A stretch of DNA of 64,000 bases. Origin: Jeotgalibaca ciconiae (lineage in GTDB: Bacteria; Bacillota; Bacilli; Lactobacillales; Aerococcaceae). Positions 34,610 to 42,777 of the stretch are shown here, piece after piece (within the stretch, counting starts at the first letter, position 1; every line of letters starts with the position of its first letter). The stretch is from positions 1,116,001 to 1,180,000 of the forward strand of contig NZ_CP034465.1 in the NCBI RefSeq assembly GCF_003955755.1, given 5' to 3'. The notes under the pieces are model-generated. The model had not been told where the DNA came from. It did no database searches and saw only the letters and a program-made list of their open reading frames with translations. The position numbers were made by a program, and so were the translations under genes.

Positions 34610-35173
34610 TTAATCAGTATGTGACTCATTGTCGTGCAAGTTGCCTTCATCGATGCTGTCCAACTCAATATTACTATCTAGTATTTCTTCTTTTCCAGTA
34701 GAAGTAATCACATTCGAGCGCATTGCATCCGTCATGTCCACAATTGTTTCTGCTTCATTTTCACTTGCGGAATTTCTCTCTTCCTTTTGACCAGGATTCC
34801 ACTTTGCACCGTTTACCATTACCACGATACAACCGCGATTTAAATGATCTTGATAGGCATAAAGCGGGTCGTCATCTGTCCGATAATCCGGATCTGGTCT
34901 CCTAGCCGTATGACTTTCGATTGAAAATGCATTGGTTACTTTATCCCAAAGATTTTCATTTTCTTCTGTTCTTGGTTCAGGATCAGCCAACACTTGTTCT
35001 TCTGTACGAAAGGCTACATCTGTCTTTTCTGAATAAGTTGGAACGTAATCTTCACGTGTAACCAAAGTGATATCTTCATCGGAGAAATTTTTCTCTTTTA
35101 AGTCTTTTATTATATCCACTACTTCATCCACTGTATCAAAACAACCCAATACATAGCGATTTTGTGTTGTCAT
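34610..35173 (-). CDS. YflT-like general stress protein
   Basis: The 187-residue acidic protein has an N-terminal YflT/GSP17M-type domain: VLGCFDTVDEVVDIIKDLKEKNFSDEDITLVTR (seen in parts at residues 8-40), then a charged linker, and a second short block with DPLYAYQDHLNRGCIVVMV (about residues 104-122). The C-terminal 60 residues are acidic and low in complexity. In Bacillus such proteins belong to the SigB stress regulon; the molecular role is not known. Two further family members stand at 63338 and 63791. Confidence 0.8.
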   Translation of the reverse strand: MTTQNRYVLGCFDTVDEVVDIIKDLKEKNFSDEDITLVTREDYVPTYSEKTDVAFRTEEQVLADPEPRTEENENLWDKVTNAFSIESHTARRPDPDYRTDDDPLYAYQDHLNRGCIVVMVNGAKWNPGQKEERNSASENEAETIVDMTDAMRSNVITSTGKEEILDSNIELDSIDEGNLHDNESHTD

Positions 35174-35337
35174 CTTTAGTCCTCCTCATTTTGTTTTCTT
35201 AATTTTATTATACCTTGTTTAAATTTCCAACCAAAGTAATACCTATTTCTCTTCTATATAGGTCTAAATAATATTGGTTTGTTTATTTTTTTGTTATGAT
35301 GTGGAAAAGGAAGGTCAGACTTCGAAAGGAGCGCGTT

Positions 35338-36318
35338 ATGATTGAATTTAAAGAAGTATCTAAAGAATACAACTCAGGTCAACCAGTCGTGTCGAATTTC
35401 AACTTACAAATAAAAGACAACGAGTTTTTTGTGTTAATCGGTCCAAGTGGCAGTGGTAAAACAACCACGTTAAAAATGATTAATCGTTTAATCCCTCTAT
35501 CTTCTGGTTGGATCACTATTAATGGAAAGCCGATCAGTGATTTTAATCTTCAAGAATTGCGTTGGAACATTGGCTACGTCCTTCAACAAATTGCCTTGTT
35601 TCCAAATATGACGGTGGAAGAAAATATTTTGGTGGTACCTGAAATGAAAAAATGGCCCAAAGAGAAAATGAGAGACCGTGTCACTGAATTATTAGACAGC
35701 GTAGGATTGGAGCCGGACCAGTACCGGGACCGTGAAATTTCCGCTTTATCTGGGGGCGAGCAGCAACGGATAGGCGTTCTCCGCGCATTAGCAGCCGATC
35801 CGGATATCATTTTAATGGATGAACCATTTAGCGCCCTCGACCCTATCAGCCGGAACCAATTACGAAAAGATGTGTCTGAATTACAAAAGAAATGGCAGAA
35901 AACAGTCGTTTTCGTTACGCATGACATGCAAGAAGCAATTGAACTAGGTGATCGAATTTGTTTGATGAATCATGGAGAAATCATACAAGTCGGCACGCCA
36001 CAAGAAATTTTAGAAGAACCAAAGAATGAATTTGTACGGAGCTTTTTACAAACCGGCCTGCCAGGTTATAAAGAAACCGTCAAAGTTGAACAAGCCATTC
36101 AAACGGGCTATCTACAAAATCTCTCAGAAGCAAATCAAATGGCTCCGGTTCTTTCTGTTACGGATAGCATTGAAAAAGCTGTTCGGCTACTAGCTACGAA
36201 TGAAGTAGTTCGCATAAAAGATTCCTCCGAACAATTCGTTGGAGAAATTACCCAGCAGCTTTTACTTGCGTTTCTTGCTGACGAAGCAAACAAAAAAGTG
36301 GAGGTGTCTGAAAAATGA
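35338..36318 (+). CDS. ABC transporter ATPase, OpuCA/EgtV type
   Basis: The 326-residue ATPase drives uptake of a quaternary amine such as glycine betaine, carnitine or choline, or of ergothioneine. Walker A GPSGSGKTT (residues about 36-44), signature LSGGEQQRIG (about 137), Walker B IILMDEPFSALD (about 157) and VTHDMQEA are intact, and a CBS-like C-terminal part (about residues 250-320) is present as in OpuCA. ATG 35338 with AAAGGAG is used rather than the upstream ATG. Its end overlaps the next gene by four bases. Confidence 0.9.
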   Translation: MIEFKEVSKEYNSGQPVVSNFNLQIKDNEFFVLIGPSGSGKTTTLKMINRLIPLSSGWITINGKPISDFNLQELRWNIGYVLQQIALFPNMTVEENILVVPEMKKWPKEKMRDRVTELLDSVGLEPDQYRDREISALSGGEQQRIGVLRALAADPDIILMDEPFSALDPISRNQLRKDVSELQKKWQKTVVFVTHDMQEAIELGDRICLMNHGEIIQVGTPQEILEEPKNEFVRSFLQTGLPGYKETVKVEQAIQTGYLQNLSEANQMAPVLSVTDSIEKAVRLLATNEVVRIKDSSEQFVGEITQQLLLAFLADEANKKVEVSEK

Positions 36319-37829
36319 CTGAATTCTTACAGACATTCCAGGAACGAAGCGGTGATTTAGGGACTGCTTTGATTGAGCACATCCAACTTTCTTTTATTGC
36401 TTTAGTAATCGCAATTTTAATTGCCGTGCCGTTAGGAATTTTCTTGAGCTACCATAAAAGGATTGCTGGACCGATTATTCAAGTAACTGCTGTCTTCCAA
36501 ACCATCCCTTCTTTAGCGATTTTGGGGTTATTGATTCCACTCGTTGGGATTGGCGCAGTACCTGCAATAACCGCTTTGATCATTTATGCTTTACTGCCTA
36601 TTTTGCGAAATACTTATACAGGAGTTTCTGAAATTGATCCTGCTCTCCTCGAAGCAGCCGATGCGATGGGGATGAACCGACAACGTAAATTACGCAAAGT
36701 CCAATTACCGCTGGCTTTACCAGTCATCATGGCAGGTATCCGCACAGCCATGGTCATGATTATTGGTACTGCAACCATTGCTGCTTTAATTGGAGCTGGT
36801 GGATTAGGTAGTTTGATTTTACTAGGGATTGACCGCGGAAATAATGCTTTGATTCTATTAGGAGCTATTCCTTCCGCATTATTAGCCATTATCTTTGATG
36901 GACTCATCGGTCTATTACAACGCATGTCTGTTAAAAAATCAGCGACTCTTTTAGGAACGATTGCTTTTATCATCATTGCTTTGTTGGTCACACCTATTTT
37001 CTTTGAGAAAGATGACTTAACAGCTGCCGGTAAAATGGGCACAGAGCCTGAGATATTGATGAATATTTATAAATTGTTAATTGAAGAAAATTCTGATTTA
37101 ACTGTTTCAGTTGAGCCGAACTTCGGAAAGACTACCTTTGTCTTCAATGCATTGAAATCCGGAGAAATCGACCTCTATCCAGAATTTACCGGAACGGTTC
37201 TTTCTACATTTCTAGATGAAGACTTAGATGAAACAGATGAACAAGTCGTTTACGAACAAGCAAAGGACGGTTTGGCTGAGGAATACGACATGGCGTTGTT
37301 GGAACCAATGACCTTTAACAATACCTATGTGATTGCTGTTACTCCAGAATTAGCCGAAGAACATGAATTGGAAACCATTTCTGACTTAGCAGGAATAGAA
37401 TCGGAAGTACAAGCAGGTTTTACACTAGAATTTACAGACCGACAAGATGGATATTTAGGAATACAAGAATTGTATGGCATTTCATTGCCAAATATTAGTA
37501 CGATGGAGCCGCAACTACGGTACGAAGCGCTTCAAACTGGCGATATCAATTTACTGGATGCTTACAGCACCGACAGCGAGATCGTTCGATATGGGCTTGT
37601 CGTGTTAGAAGATGACTTGGGTCTCTTTCCACCTTATCAAGGTGCACCTTTGTTAAGACAAGAAACCATTGATGAATATCCAGACTTAGAAGAAATTCTC
37701 AACCAATTGTCCGGAAAAATCAGCGACGAACAAATGCGAGAGCTTAATTATAGCGTCGACGTAGATGGGAAATCACCAGAAAATGCTGCTAGAGATTTCT
37801 TGATCGAAGAAGGACTACTAGCCCAATGA
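36315..37829 (+). CDS. Fused ABC permease and substrate-binding protein (OpuC/EgtU type)
   Basis: The 504-residue protein joins a six-helix permease (about residues 1-220, with EAADAMGMNRQRKLRKVQLPLA as coupling loop, about 112-133) to an extracytoplasmic binding domain (about residues 235-504, type II fold, beginning KMGTEPEILMNIYKLLIEE). Binding-domain aromatic residues such as YPEFTG, the TFNNTYV segment and DAYSTDSEI match the OpuBC/OpuCC/EgtU family. Fusions like this are known for choline/bile-related transporters and for the ergothioneine importer EgtU. Ligand is not decided. A small RNA gene begins right after the stop codon. Confidence 0.92.
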   Translation: MTEFLQTFQERSGDLGTALIEHIQLSFIALVIAILIAVPLGIFLSYHKRIAGPIIQVTAVFQTIPSLAILGLLIPLVGIGAVPAITALIIYALLPILRNTYTGVSEIDPALLEAADAMGMNRQRKLRKVQLPLALPVIMAGIRTAMVMIIGTATIAALIGAGGLGSLILLGIDRGNNALILLGAIPSALLAIIFDGLIGLLQRMSVKKSATLLGTIAFIIIALLVTPIFFEKDDLTAAGKMGTEPEILMNIYKLLIEENSDLTVSVEPNFGKTTFVFNALKSGEIDLYPEFTGTVLSTFLDEDLDETDEQVVYEQAKDGLAEEYDMALLEPMTFNNTYVIAVTPELAEEHELETISDLAGIESEVQAGFTLEFTDRQDGYLGIQELYGISLPNISTMEPQLRYEALQTGDINLLDAYSTDSEIVRYGLVVLEDDLGLFPPYQGAPLLRQETIDEYPDLEEILNQLSGKISDEQMRELNYSVDVDGKSPENAARDFLIEEGLLAQ

Positions 37830-37861
37830 TAAATTTTTCTTATCATTTCTTTACAAAATCC

Positions 37862-37893
37862 TTCATACTTCTTTCATAAATAAAAAGTACTCT
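37862..37893 (+). promoter_or_regulatory. Direct-repeat promoter of small RNA B
   Basis: TTCATA (37862-37867), five bases, TTCATA (37873-37878), nine bases, TACTCT as -10 (37888-37893). Same design as before small RNA A. Confidence 0.75.
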
Positions 37894-37899
37894 ATCACT

Positions 37900-38000
37900 A
37901 AGCCAAATTAATAAACATCTTTTTATTCTTTACTCCTCCAAAATAAAGAATAACTCCTTTGAGAAAAAGGCTGGGAATTTTTCCCAGCCTTTTCTTTTTT
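37900..38000 (+). ncRNA. Small RNA B, csRNA/LhrC-like paralog of small RNA A
   Basis: The likely start is AAGCCAA (37900), as in small RNA A. TATTCTTTA and TAAAGAATA (37923-37952 region) form a nine-base stem with CTCCTCCAAAA in the loop, then ACTCCTTT, then the terminator. The pairing changes between A and B keep the helix while sequence differs at some positions, which supports a structured RNA. The terminator stems are unrelated in sequence, so the conserved part is the functional part. Confidence 0.75.
37964..38000 (+). terminator. Terminator of small RNA B
   Basis: AAAAGGCTGGGAA pairs with TTCCCAGCCTTTT, followed by CTTTTTT. Confidence 0.92.
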
Positions 38001-38001
38001 G

Positions 38002-38160
38002 TAGACTAGGGGATTATAAGTTCAGCCATCAATGTCTAGCTCCCAAGTCCTGACCTAGTGAAAAAAAGATAAATTTGCCCCATTGCGCGCTTCGCTGCTC
38101 ATTCAGGGTCAAATTTCCTATTTTTTCATAGGTCAAGGCGGACTTGTCCGCTTTTCTTAT
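38002..38160 (-). repeat. Intergenic repeat family A, copy 3 (inverted)
   Basis: The reverse complement matches 8305-8463 almost base for base over 159 bases. The two ends agree at the same points (ATAAGAAAAGC at one end, CCTAGTCTA at the other), which sets the element's borders. It begins two bases after the terminator of small RNA B. Confidence 0.88.
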
Positions 38161-38164
38161 CCAT

Positions 38165-38320
38165 TTTTTCTATCTAGTGAACTCTTTTATCGTTCCCAGT
38201 GGATGGAATAACATCACTATATCATCTAGTGGCGCTTCAATTGTTTACTCACTCCATTAAATTCACACCTAATCCCATCTAGTGGGAATCAAAAATTGCT
38301 TCACTAGACAAAATAGACTT
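38165..38320. repeat. Cluster of degenerate TCATCTAGTG half-sites
   Basis: Blocks such as ATCTAGTGAAC, CAGTGGATGG, TCATCTAGTGG, CCATCTAGTGGG and TTCACTAGAC are spaced through the gap before proB. Related to the clusters at 3290 and 20628. The rest of the gap to proB (38320-38474) shows no clear promoter or riboswitch. Confidence 0.55.
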
Positions 38321-38474
38321 CCCCTCACGATTCATACCTTATAAACGTAGGATTGTTTCTTACAATTGATTGTCTTCCTGATTATTTTCCCTTATCATTT
38401 TGGAATATCCGTGTTAGTATAGGCATTAGTATACATAACATTAAAAACAATTAAGGAACAAATGAGGAATCTAA

Positions 38475-39293
38475 ATGAAATCTAATAGAGAGAAAGTATC
38501 GAATAGTAAACGAATCGTCATTAAGATAGGTACCAGTTCAATCATGAAATCGGATGGAACAGTTAATTATCAACAATTTGATCGACTTGCATATGTACTG
38601 AGTTCGTTACATAAATCCGGTAAGGAAATTGTTTTAGTATCTTCTGGTGCCATCGGGGTGGGAATGGACAAGTTATACCTTACAGAAAGACCCAAAACGA
38701 TTCGTGAACAACAAGCCGTTGCTGCAGTGGGACAAAGCGAAATGATGAACCTGTACAGCCGCTTTTTTTCACACTATAAACAAACGGTTGGGCAAATTTT
38801 GATGACACGTGATATTGTGGAGTTTCCAGAAAGCCATAAAAATGTAGTGAATACCTTCGAGACATTAATAGGTATGGGCATTATCCCTATCGTAAATGAA
38901 AACGATGCGGTGGCAGTTGATGAGCTGGAACACGAAACTAAATTTGGTGATAATGACCAACTTTCAGCACTTGTTGCAGAAATTATCCAGGCTGATTTAT
39001 TGATTATGCTCTCCGATGTCGATGGTTTTTATGATAAAAACCCAACAAAGTATCCAGATGCTACTTTATTCCACACGATTAATAAAGTTGATGAGGAAGA
39101 GATGGTTTTGGCTGGAGAACGCGGTTCAACATTTGGTACAGGCGGTATGATTACAAAGCTAAAAGCAGCTCGTCACCTATTAGCCCATAATCAAGAAATG
39201 GTCTTAGCATCCGCAGAAGACCCAACAATTCTTTTTGATATTCTAGCTGGGATTGAAATTGGAACATATTTTTCTCGTGAGTCTAACGTATAA
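38475..39293 (+). CDS. proB: Glutamate 5-kinase
   Basis: ProB phosphorylates glutamate, first step of proline synthesis. The 272-residue protein is the short form without a C-terminal PUA domain, common in Lactobacillales. Seen are RIVIKIGTSSI (residues about 13-23), VSSGAIGVGMDKL (about 55-67), IPIVNENDAVAVDEL with FGDNDQLSALVA (about 138-170) and FGTGGMITKL (about 217-226). No T-box or other leader element was found upstream, so feedback inhibition by proline may be the main control. proA starts 14 bases later. Confidence 0.96.
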   Translation: MKSNREKVSNSKRIVIKIGTSSIMKSDGTVNYQQFDRLAYVLSSLHKSGKEIVLVSSGAIGVGMDKLYLTERPKTIREQQAVAAVGQSEMMNLYSRFFSHYKQTVGQILMTRDIVEFPESHKNVVNTFETLIGMGIIPIVNENDAVAVDELEHETKFGDNDQLSALVAEIIQADLLIMLSDVDGFYDKNPTKYPDATLFHTINKVDEEEMVLAGERGSTFGTGGMITKLKAARHLLAHNQEMVLASAEDPTILFDILAGIEIGTYFSRESNV

Positions 39294-39307
39294 AGGGAGG
39301 ATTTTTA

Positions 39308-40576
39308 ATGATTGGTTTATTACATCAAATGGGTAAACAAGCAAGAAAAGCTGCCAATGAACTTCGAAAAACAAAGACAGCGAAAAAAAATGAAGCACTG
39401 CTCGCAATGGAGCAAGTTTTATACAAAAATGAAAAGCAAATTATCGATGCAAACCAACAAGACATCCAAAATGCCCAAGCAAACGGCCTGCCAACACCGA
39501 TGATTGAGCGTCTTACATTAAATAGCGATCGCATAAAAGGAATGGCAGACAGCATCCACCAAATTGCACAATTAGCTGATCCTGTTGGTTATATAGAAGA
39601 AATGATTACTTCTGAAGATGGATTGAAGATTGGTAAACAGCGGGTTCCTCTTGGCGTTATCGGAATTATTTATGAATCCCGGCCAAACGTAACGGCTGAT
39701 GCAGCAGCACTTTGTTTCAAATCAGGAAATGCTGTCATTTTACGTGGCGGAAAAGAAGCATTACATTCAAATAAAGCAATCTTGGCTGCTTTACAAGAAG
39801 CGCTTGTTTCAGTAGGGCTTTCAGAAGATACCATCCAACTGATTACCGATCCTTCCCGAGAGCTCGCAGCGGAATTTATGCGCATGAATGAATACCTAGA
39901 CTGCCTTATTCCTCGAGGGGGAGCGGGTCTGATTCAAAATGTATTGAAAAATGCAACTGTTCCGGTCATTGAGACCGGTGTGGGAAATTGTCACCTGTAT
40001 GTTGATGAAGCTGCTGATTTAAAAATGGCAACGCGTATTCTTGTGAACGCAAAAGCTGATCGCCCTTCTGTATGCAATGCCATCGAAAATTTAGTCATTC
40101 ACGAAGCCGTATCAGAAGAATTCCTGCCTGTATTTGCGGATGCTTTAAAAGAGCATCATATTGAAATACGTGGCGATGAAAAAACACAAGCACTCGTCCC
40201 AGAAGTGATTGCTGTTGAAGCAGAAGATTACAATACAGAATTCCTTGATACTGTCTTGGCTGTAAAAGTGGTAAAAGACTATGGTGAAGCAATTTCACAT
40301 ATTCAAGAACACTCTACCGGTCACTCCGAAGTAATCGTTACAGATAACTATCAAACTGCACAAGAGTTTTTAGAAGATATTGATGCAGCAGCTGTTTATG
40401 TAAATGCTTCTTCTCGTTTTACAGACGGAGGCTGCTTCGGTCTTGGCGGTGAAATCGGCATCAGTACGCAAAAATTACACGCACGCGGCCCAATGGGATT
40501 GAAAGAATTAACTTCGTATAAATACATTATTTTCGGAGAAGGACAAATTCGCGGGACAACCGGAGCGGAATACTAG
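39308..40576 (+). CDS. proA: Gamma-glutamyl phosphate reductase
   Basis: ProA reduces glutamyl phosphate with NADPH to glutamate semialdehyde, which closes to pyrroline carboxylate. The 422-residue aldehyde dehydrogenase-like protein shows PLGVIGIIYESRPNVTADAAALC (in parts, about residues 116-138), IPRGGAGLI (about 200), VIETGVGNCHLYVD (about 220-233) and the active-site Cys in DRPSVCNAIE (about residue 257), with VNASSRFTDGGCFGLGGEIGIS near the end. GGGAGG precedes the ATG. Confidence 0.97.
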   Translation: MIGLLHQMGKQARKAANELRKTKTAKKNEALLAMEQVLYKNEKQIIDANQQDIQNAQANGLPTPMIERLTLNSDRIKGMADSIHQIAQLADPVGYIEEMITSEDGLKIGKQRVPLGVIGIIYESRPNVTADAAALCFKSGNAVILRGGKEALHSNKAILAALQEALVSVGLSEDTIQLITDPSRELAAEFMRMNEYLDCLIPRGGAGLIQNVLKNATVPVIETGVGNCHLYVDEAADLKMATRILVNAKADRPSVCNAIENLVIHEAVSEEFLPVFADALKEHHIEIRGDEKTQALVPEVIAVEAEDYNTEFLDTVLAVKVVKDYGEAISHIQEHSTGHSEVIVTDNYQTAQEFLEDIDAAAVYVNASSRFTDGGCFGLGGEIGISTQKLHARGPMGLKELTSYKYIIFGEGQIRGTTGAEY

Positions 40577-40585
40577 TAATTAATA

Positions 40586-40628
40586 AAGAAGATAGAGGGC
40601 AGTATTGGAATGCCTTCTATCTTCTTTT
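40586..40628 (+). terminator. Terminator of proBA
   Basis: AGAAGATAGAGGGCA pairs with TGCCTTCTATCTTCT, followed by TTT. Confidence 0.85.
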
Positions 40629-40658
40629 CATTCTTTTAGTTTGATAATACAGAAAATT

Positions 40659-40688
40659 TTGAAACACTTTTCCCGCTTGCGTTATAAT
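40659..40688 (+). promoter_or_regulatory. Promoter of the FAD oxidoreductase gene
   Basis: TTGAAA, 18 bases, TATAAT (40683-40688). Confidence 0.8.
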
Positions 40689-40733
40689 GGAAGCAGAAAA
40701 AATTTACAGCTTTGGAAAAAGGAGTCTCATAAC

Positions 40734-41867
40734 ATGACAAAATCAATCGCAATCATCGGCGGCGGGATTGTTGGAGCAACAGCTGCTTATTATTTAACAC
40801 GTTTTGGCCATCAGATTACCGTCTACGATGAAGGAACCGGTCAAGCTACTTCTGCCGCAGCAGGAATCATTTGTCCTTGGCTGTCAAAAAGAAGAAATAA
40901 AAGTTGGTATCGATTAGCTGCCGGCGGGGCAGCATTTTATCAACAATTATTAACTGACTTGGAAGAAGATCACCAAGATACTTCTTTCTATCATAAATCA
41001 GGTGCCCTATTATTAAAGAAAAAAGCTAGCTCTACTGAAGAACAGTATCAAATTGGATTAGGACGTCGCAAAGATGCACCTGAAATTGGAGAGTTGAAAA
41101 TCTTAACACAAGAAGAACTGACTCAATTACTCCCTACTCTTCAACAGCAAGAAAATGCGCTATACGTAGAAGGAGGGGCGCGAGTGGATGGAAGTTCACT
41201 CGTCGAATCCCTATTACATTATGTACAAAATCAGGGTGGCAGTGTAAGACACGAGAAAGCTTCACTTATAAAAGAAAATGAACGATACACCATCCAAATA
41301 AACAAAGAAAAAACGTCCTATGATGTTATTATTCTTGCTGCAGGTGCTTGGTTGCCACAAATTTTAGAGCCACTGGGGTGGGAAGTAGATATCCGCGGAC
41401 AAAAAGGTCAACTAGCAGTACTTCAAACGGATGATGTAAACAATGGTCATTTACCGGTTATTATGCCCGAAGGTGAAATTGATGTTTTACCCGTTGGGGA
41501 TGGAAAAGTATTCGTAGGCGCGACACATGAAAATGATAAAGGATACGACTTAACAATTGATGAAACTATTGTTAATCAAATGATCAAGAGCGGAGAAACC
41601 CTGTTTTCTCGTTTAAAAGATGCAAAACTGATTGAAAGAAAAGTTGGAACGAGGGCATATACTTCTGACTTTAGCCCCTTTTTCGGCTATCTCCCCCAAC
41701 AAGAAACAGTTCTCACTGCTAGTGGGTTAGGTTCTTCCGGTTTAACAACAGGACCTTTTATCGGATATCAGCTCGCCTTGCTTGCTAATGGTCAGGAAAC
41801 AACCGTTTCATCGAGCGACTATCTTCCTGATTATTATCTAACATTCATAGATACTAATATTTGCTAA
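40734..41867 (+). CDS. FAD-dependent oxidoreductase, D-amino acid dehydrogenase/oxidase family (DadA-like)
   Basis: The 377-residue flavoprotein begins with the dinucleotide-binding fold IAIIGGGIVGATAAYYL and its closing acid VYDE (residues 4-30), has AAAGIICPWLS (about 42-52), a substrate domain, IILAAGAW (about 200) and the C-terminal GLGSSGLTTGPFIGYQLA. The family oxidises glycine, sarcosine or D-amino acids; the substrate is not known. AAAAAGGAG lies before ATG 40734; the longer frame is rejected. Its position after proBA is interesting (D-proline or proline-related amino acid), but the strong terminator and own promoter speak for separate control. Confidence 0.88.
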   Translation: MTKSIAIIGGGIVGATAAYYLTRFGHQITVYDEGTGQATSAAAGIICPWLSKRRNKSWYRLAAGGAAFYQQLLTDLEEDHQDTSFYHKSGALLLKKKASSTEEQYQIGLGRRKDAPEIGELKILTQEELTQLLPTLQQQENALYVEGGARVDGSSLVESLLHYVQNQGGSVRHEKASLIKENERYTIQINKEKTSYDVIILAAGAWLPQILEPLGWEVDIRGQKGQLAVLQTDDVNNGHLPVIMPEGEIDVLPVGDGKVFVGATHENDKGYDLTIDETIVNQMIKSGETLFSRLKDAKLIERKVGTRAYTSDFSPFFGYLPQQETVLTASGLGSSGLTTGPFIGYQLALLANGQETTVSSSDYLPDYYLTFIDTNIC

Positions 41868-41890
41868 AATTAACTTACATTCATTATAAT
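41861..41890 (+). promoter_or_regulatory. Promoter of mscL
   Basis: TTGCTA, 18 bases, TATAAT (41885-41890), overlapping the last codons of the preceding gene. Confidence 0.7.
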
Positions 41891-41915
41891 AGAGATATTA
41901 CAGGAGGTGAAAAAC

Positions 41916-42323
41916 ATGATTAAAGAATTCAAAGAGTTTATTATGCGTGGCAATGTTTTAGATTTGGCTGTCGGGGTTATTATCGGTGCTGCTTTCTCCG
42001 CAATTGTTAATTCGTTAGTAGAAGATCTAATTTCTCCTATTATTGTTTCTCTTACTTCCCAAGCTTCTATCGAAGATTTATCTGTACAAATCGGGGAAGC
42101 AACGCTTAGATACGGAAACTTTATCCAAGCCATTATTGATTTCCTTATTATCGCATTGGTACTGTTCCTTATTATTAAAGCCGCAAACAAATTCAAACGT
42201 AAAAATCCAGAAGCAGACGTGGACGAAGTTGAAATTCCAACAGCAGAATTATATCTAAAAGACATTCGTGACTTATTAGCTGCTGAGAAAATTGATTCAA
42301 TGAAAGAAGATCGATTGCCTTAA
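41916..42323 (+). CDS. mscL: Large-conductance mechanosensitive channel
   Basis: MscL opens under membrane tension and lets out solutes after osmotic downshock. The 135-residue protein has the amphipathic start MIKEFKEFIMRGNVLDLAVGV, the Gly/Ala-packed first helix (VIIGAAFSAIVNSLVEDLISP), a short outer loop, the second helix (about residues 68-90) and a C-terminal charged helical bundle with the LYLKDIRDLL segment. ATG 41916 (GGAGG eight bases before) is chosen over GTG 41907. With the OpuC-like transporter it may form the osmotic equipment of this region, but it has its own promoter. Confidence 0.96.
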   Translation: MIKEFKEFIMRGNVLDLAVGVIIGAAFSAIVNSLVEDLISPIIVSLTSQASIEDLSVQIGEATLRYGNFIQAIIDFLIIALVLFLIIKAANKFKRKNPEADVDEVEIPTAELYLKDIRDLLAAEKIDSMKEDRLP

Positions 42324-42327
42324 AAAA

Positions 42328-42366
42328 AAGCAAGACAGCATAAAGTTTGAGCTGCCTTGCTTTTTA
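42328..42366 (+). terminator. Terminator of mscL
   Basis: AAGCAAGACAGC pairs with GCTGCCTTGCTT, followed by TTT. Confidence 0.88.
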
Positions 42367-42389
42367 GTATTTAAAAGGGGGTTATATGG

Positions 42390-42683
42390 ATGATCCGAAA
42401 AAGTTTTTTTACCCTTTCCATGTTGGTTTTTCTATTTTTGGGGACTTTCGCTGTTTACATTCTTTTGCCATATGAATGGTACCTTGGTTACTATCCAATT
42501 GGTTTTATCCAAATCATTTTACTTCTTATTTCTTTATTAGTATTTGGACTGTTTGTTAAAAACGCGCAGCACAGTTCCATTAAACAAAGGGTCGCAAATA
42601 TTTTGTTAATGGTGGGATACACCAGCTTTATCTTAGGAATGTTATTTAGTATTTTTATTTGGTATGCTTTTATGCCAGGATAA
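42390..42683 (+). CDS. Small membrane protein of unknown function
   Basis: The 97-residue protein has three hydrophobic segments (about residues 5-25, 35-56 and 70-92) with a short basic loop (KNAQHSSIKQRV). AAAGGGGG lies before the ATG. It is convergent with the carbohydrate locus and has a bidirectional terminator after it. No family recognised. Confidence 0.65.
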   Translation: MIRKSFFTLSMLVFLFLGTFAVYILLPYEWYLGYYPIGFIQIILLLISLLVFGLFVKNAQHSSIKQRVANILLMVGYTSFILGMLFSIFIWYAFMPG

Positions 42684-42690
42684 AACAGAA

Positions 42691-42737
42691 AAAATACCCA
42701 GGAGTAATTCATAATAATTACTTCTGGGTATTTTTCT
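42691..42737. terminator. Bidirectional terminator
   Basis: AATACCCAGGAGTAATT pairs with AATTACTTCTGGGTATT, T-runs on both strands. It serves the small membrane protein gene and the end of the galactan locus. Confidence 0.92.
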
Positions 42738-42777
42738 TTACTAAAATCTTGATTAACTAACTTTTTATACACAATTA

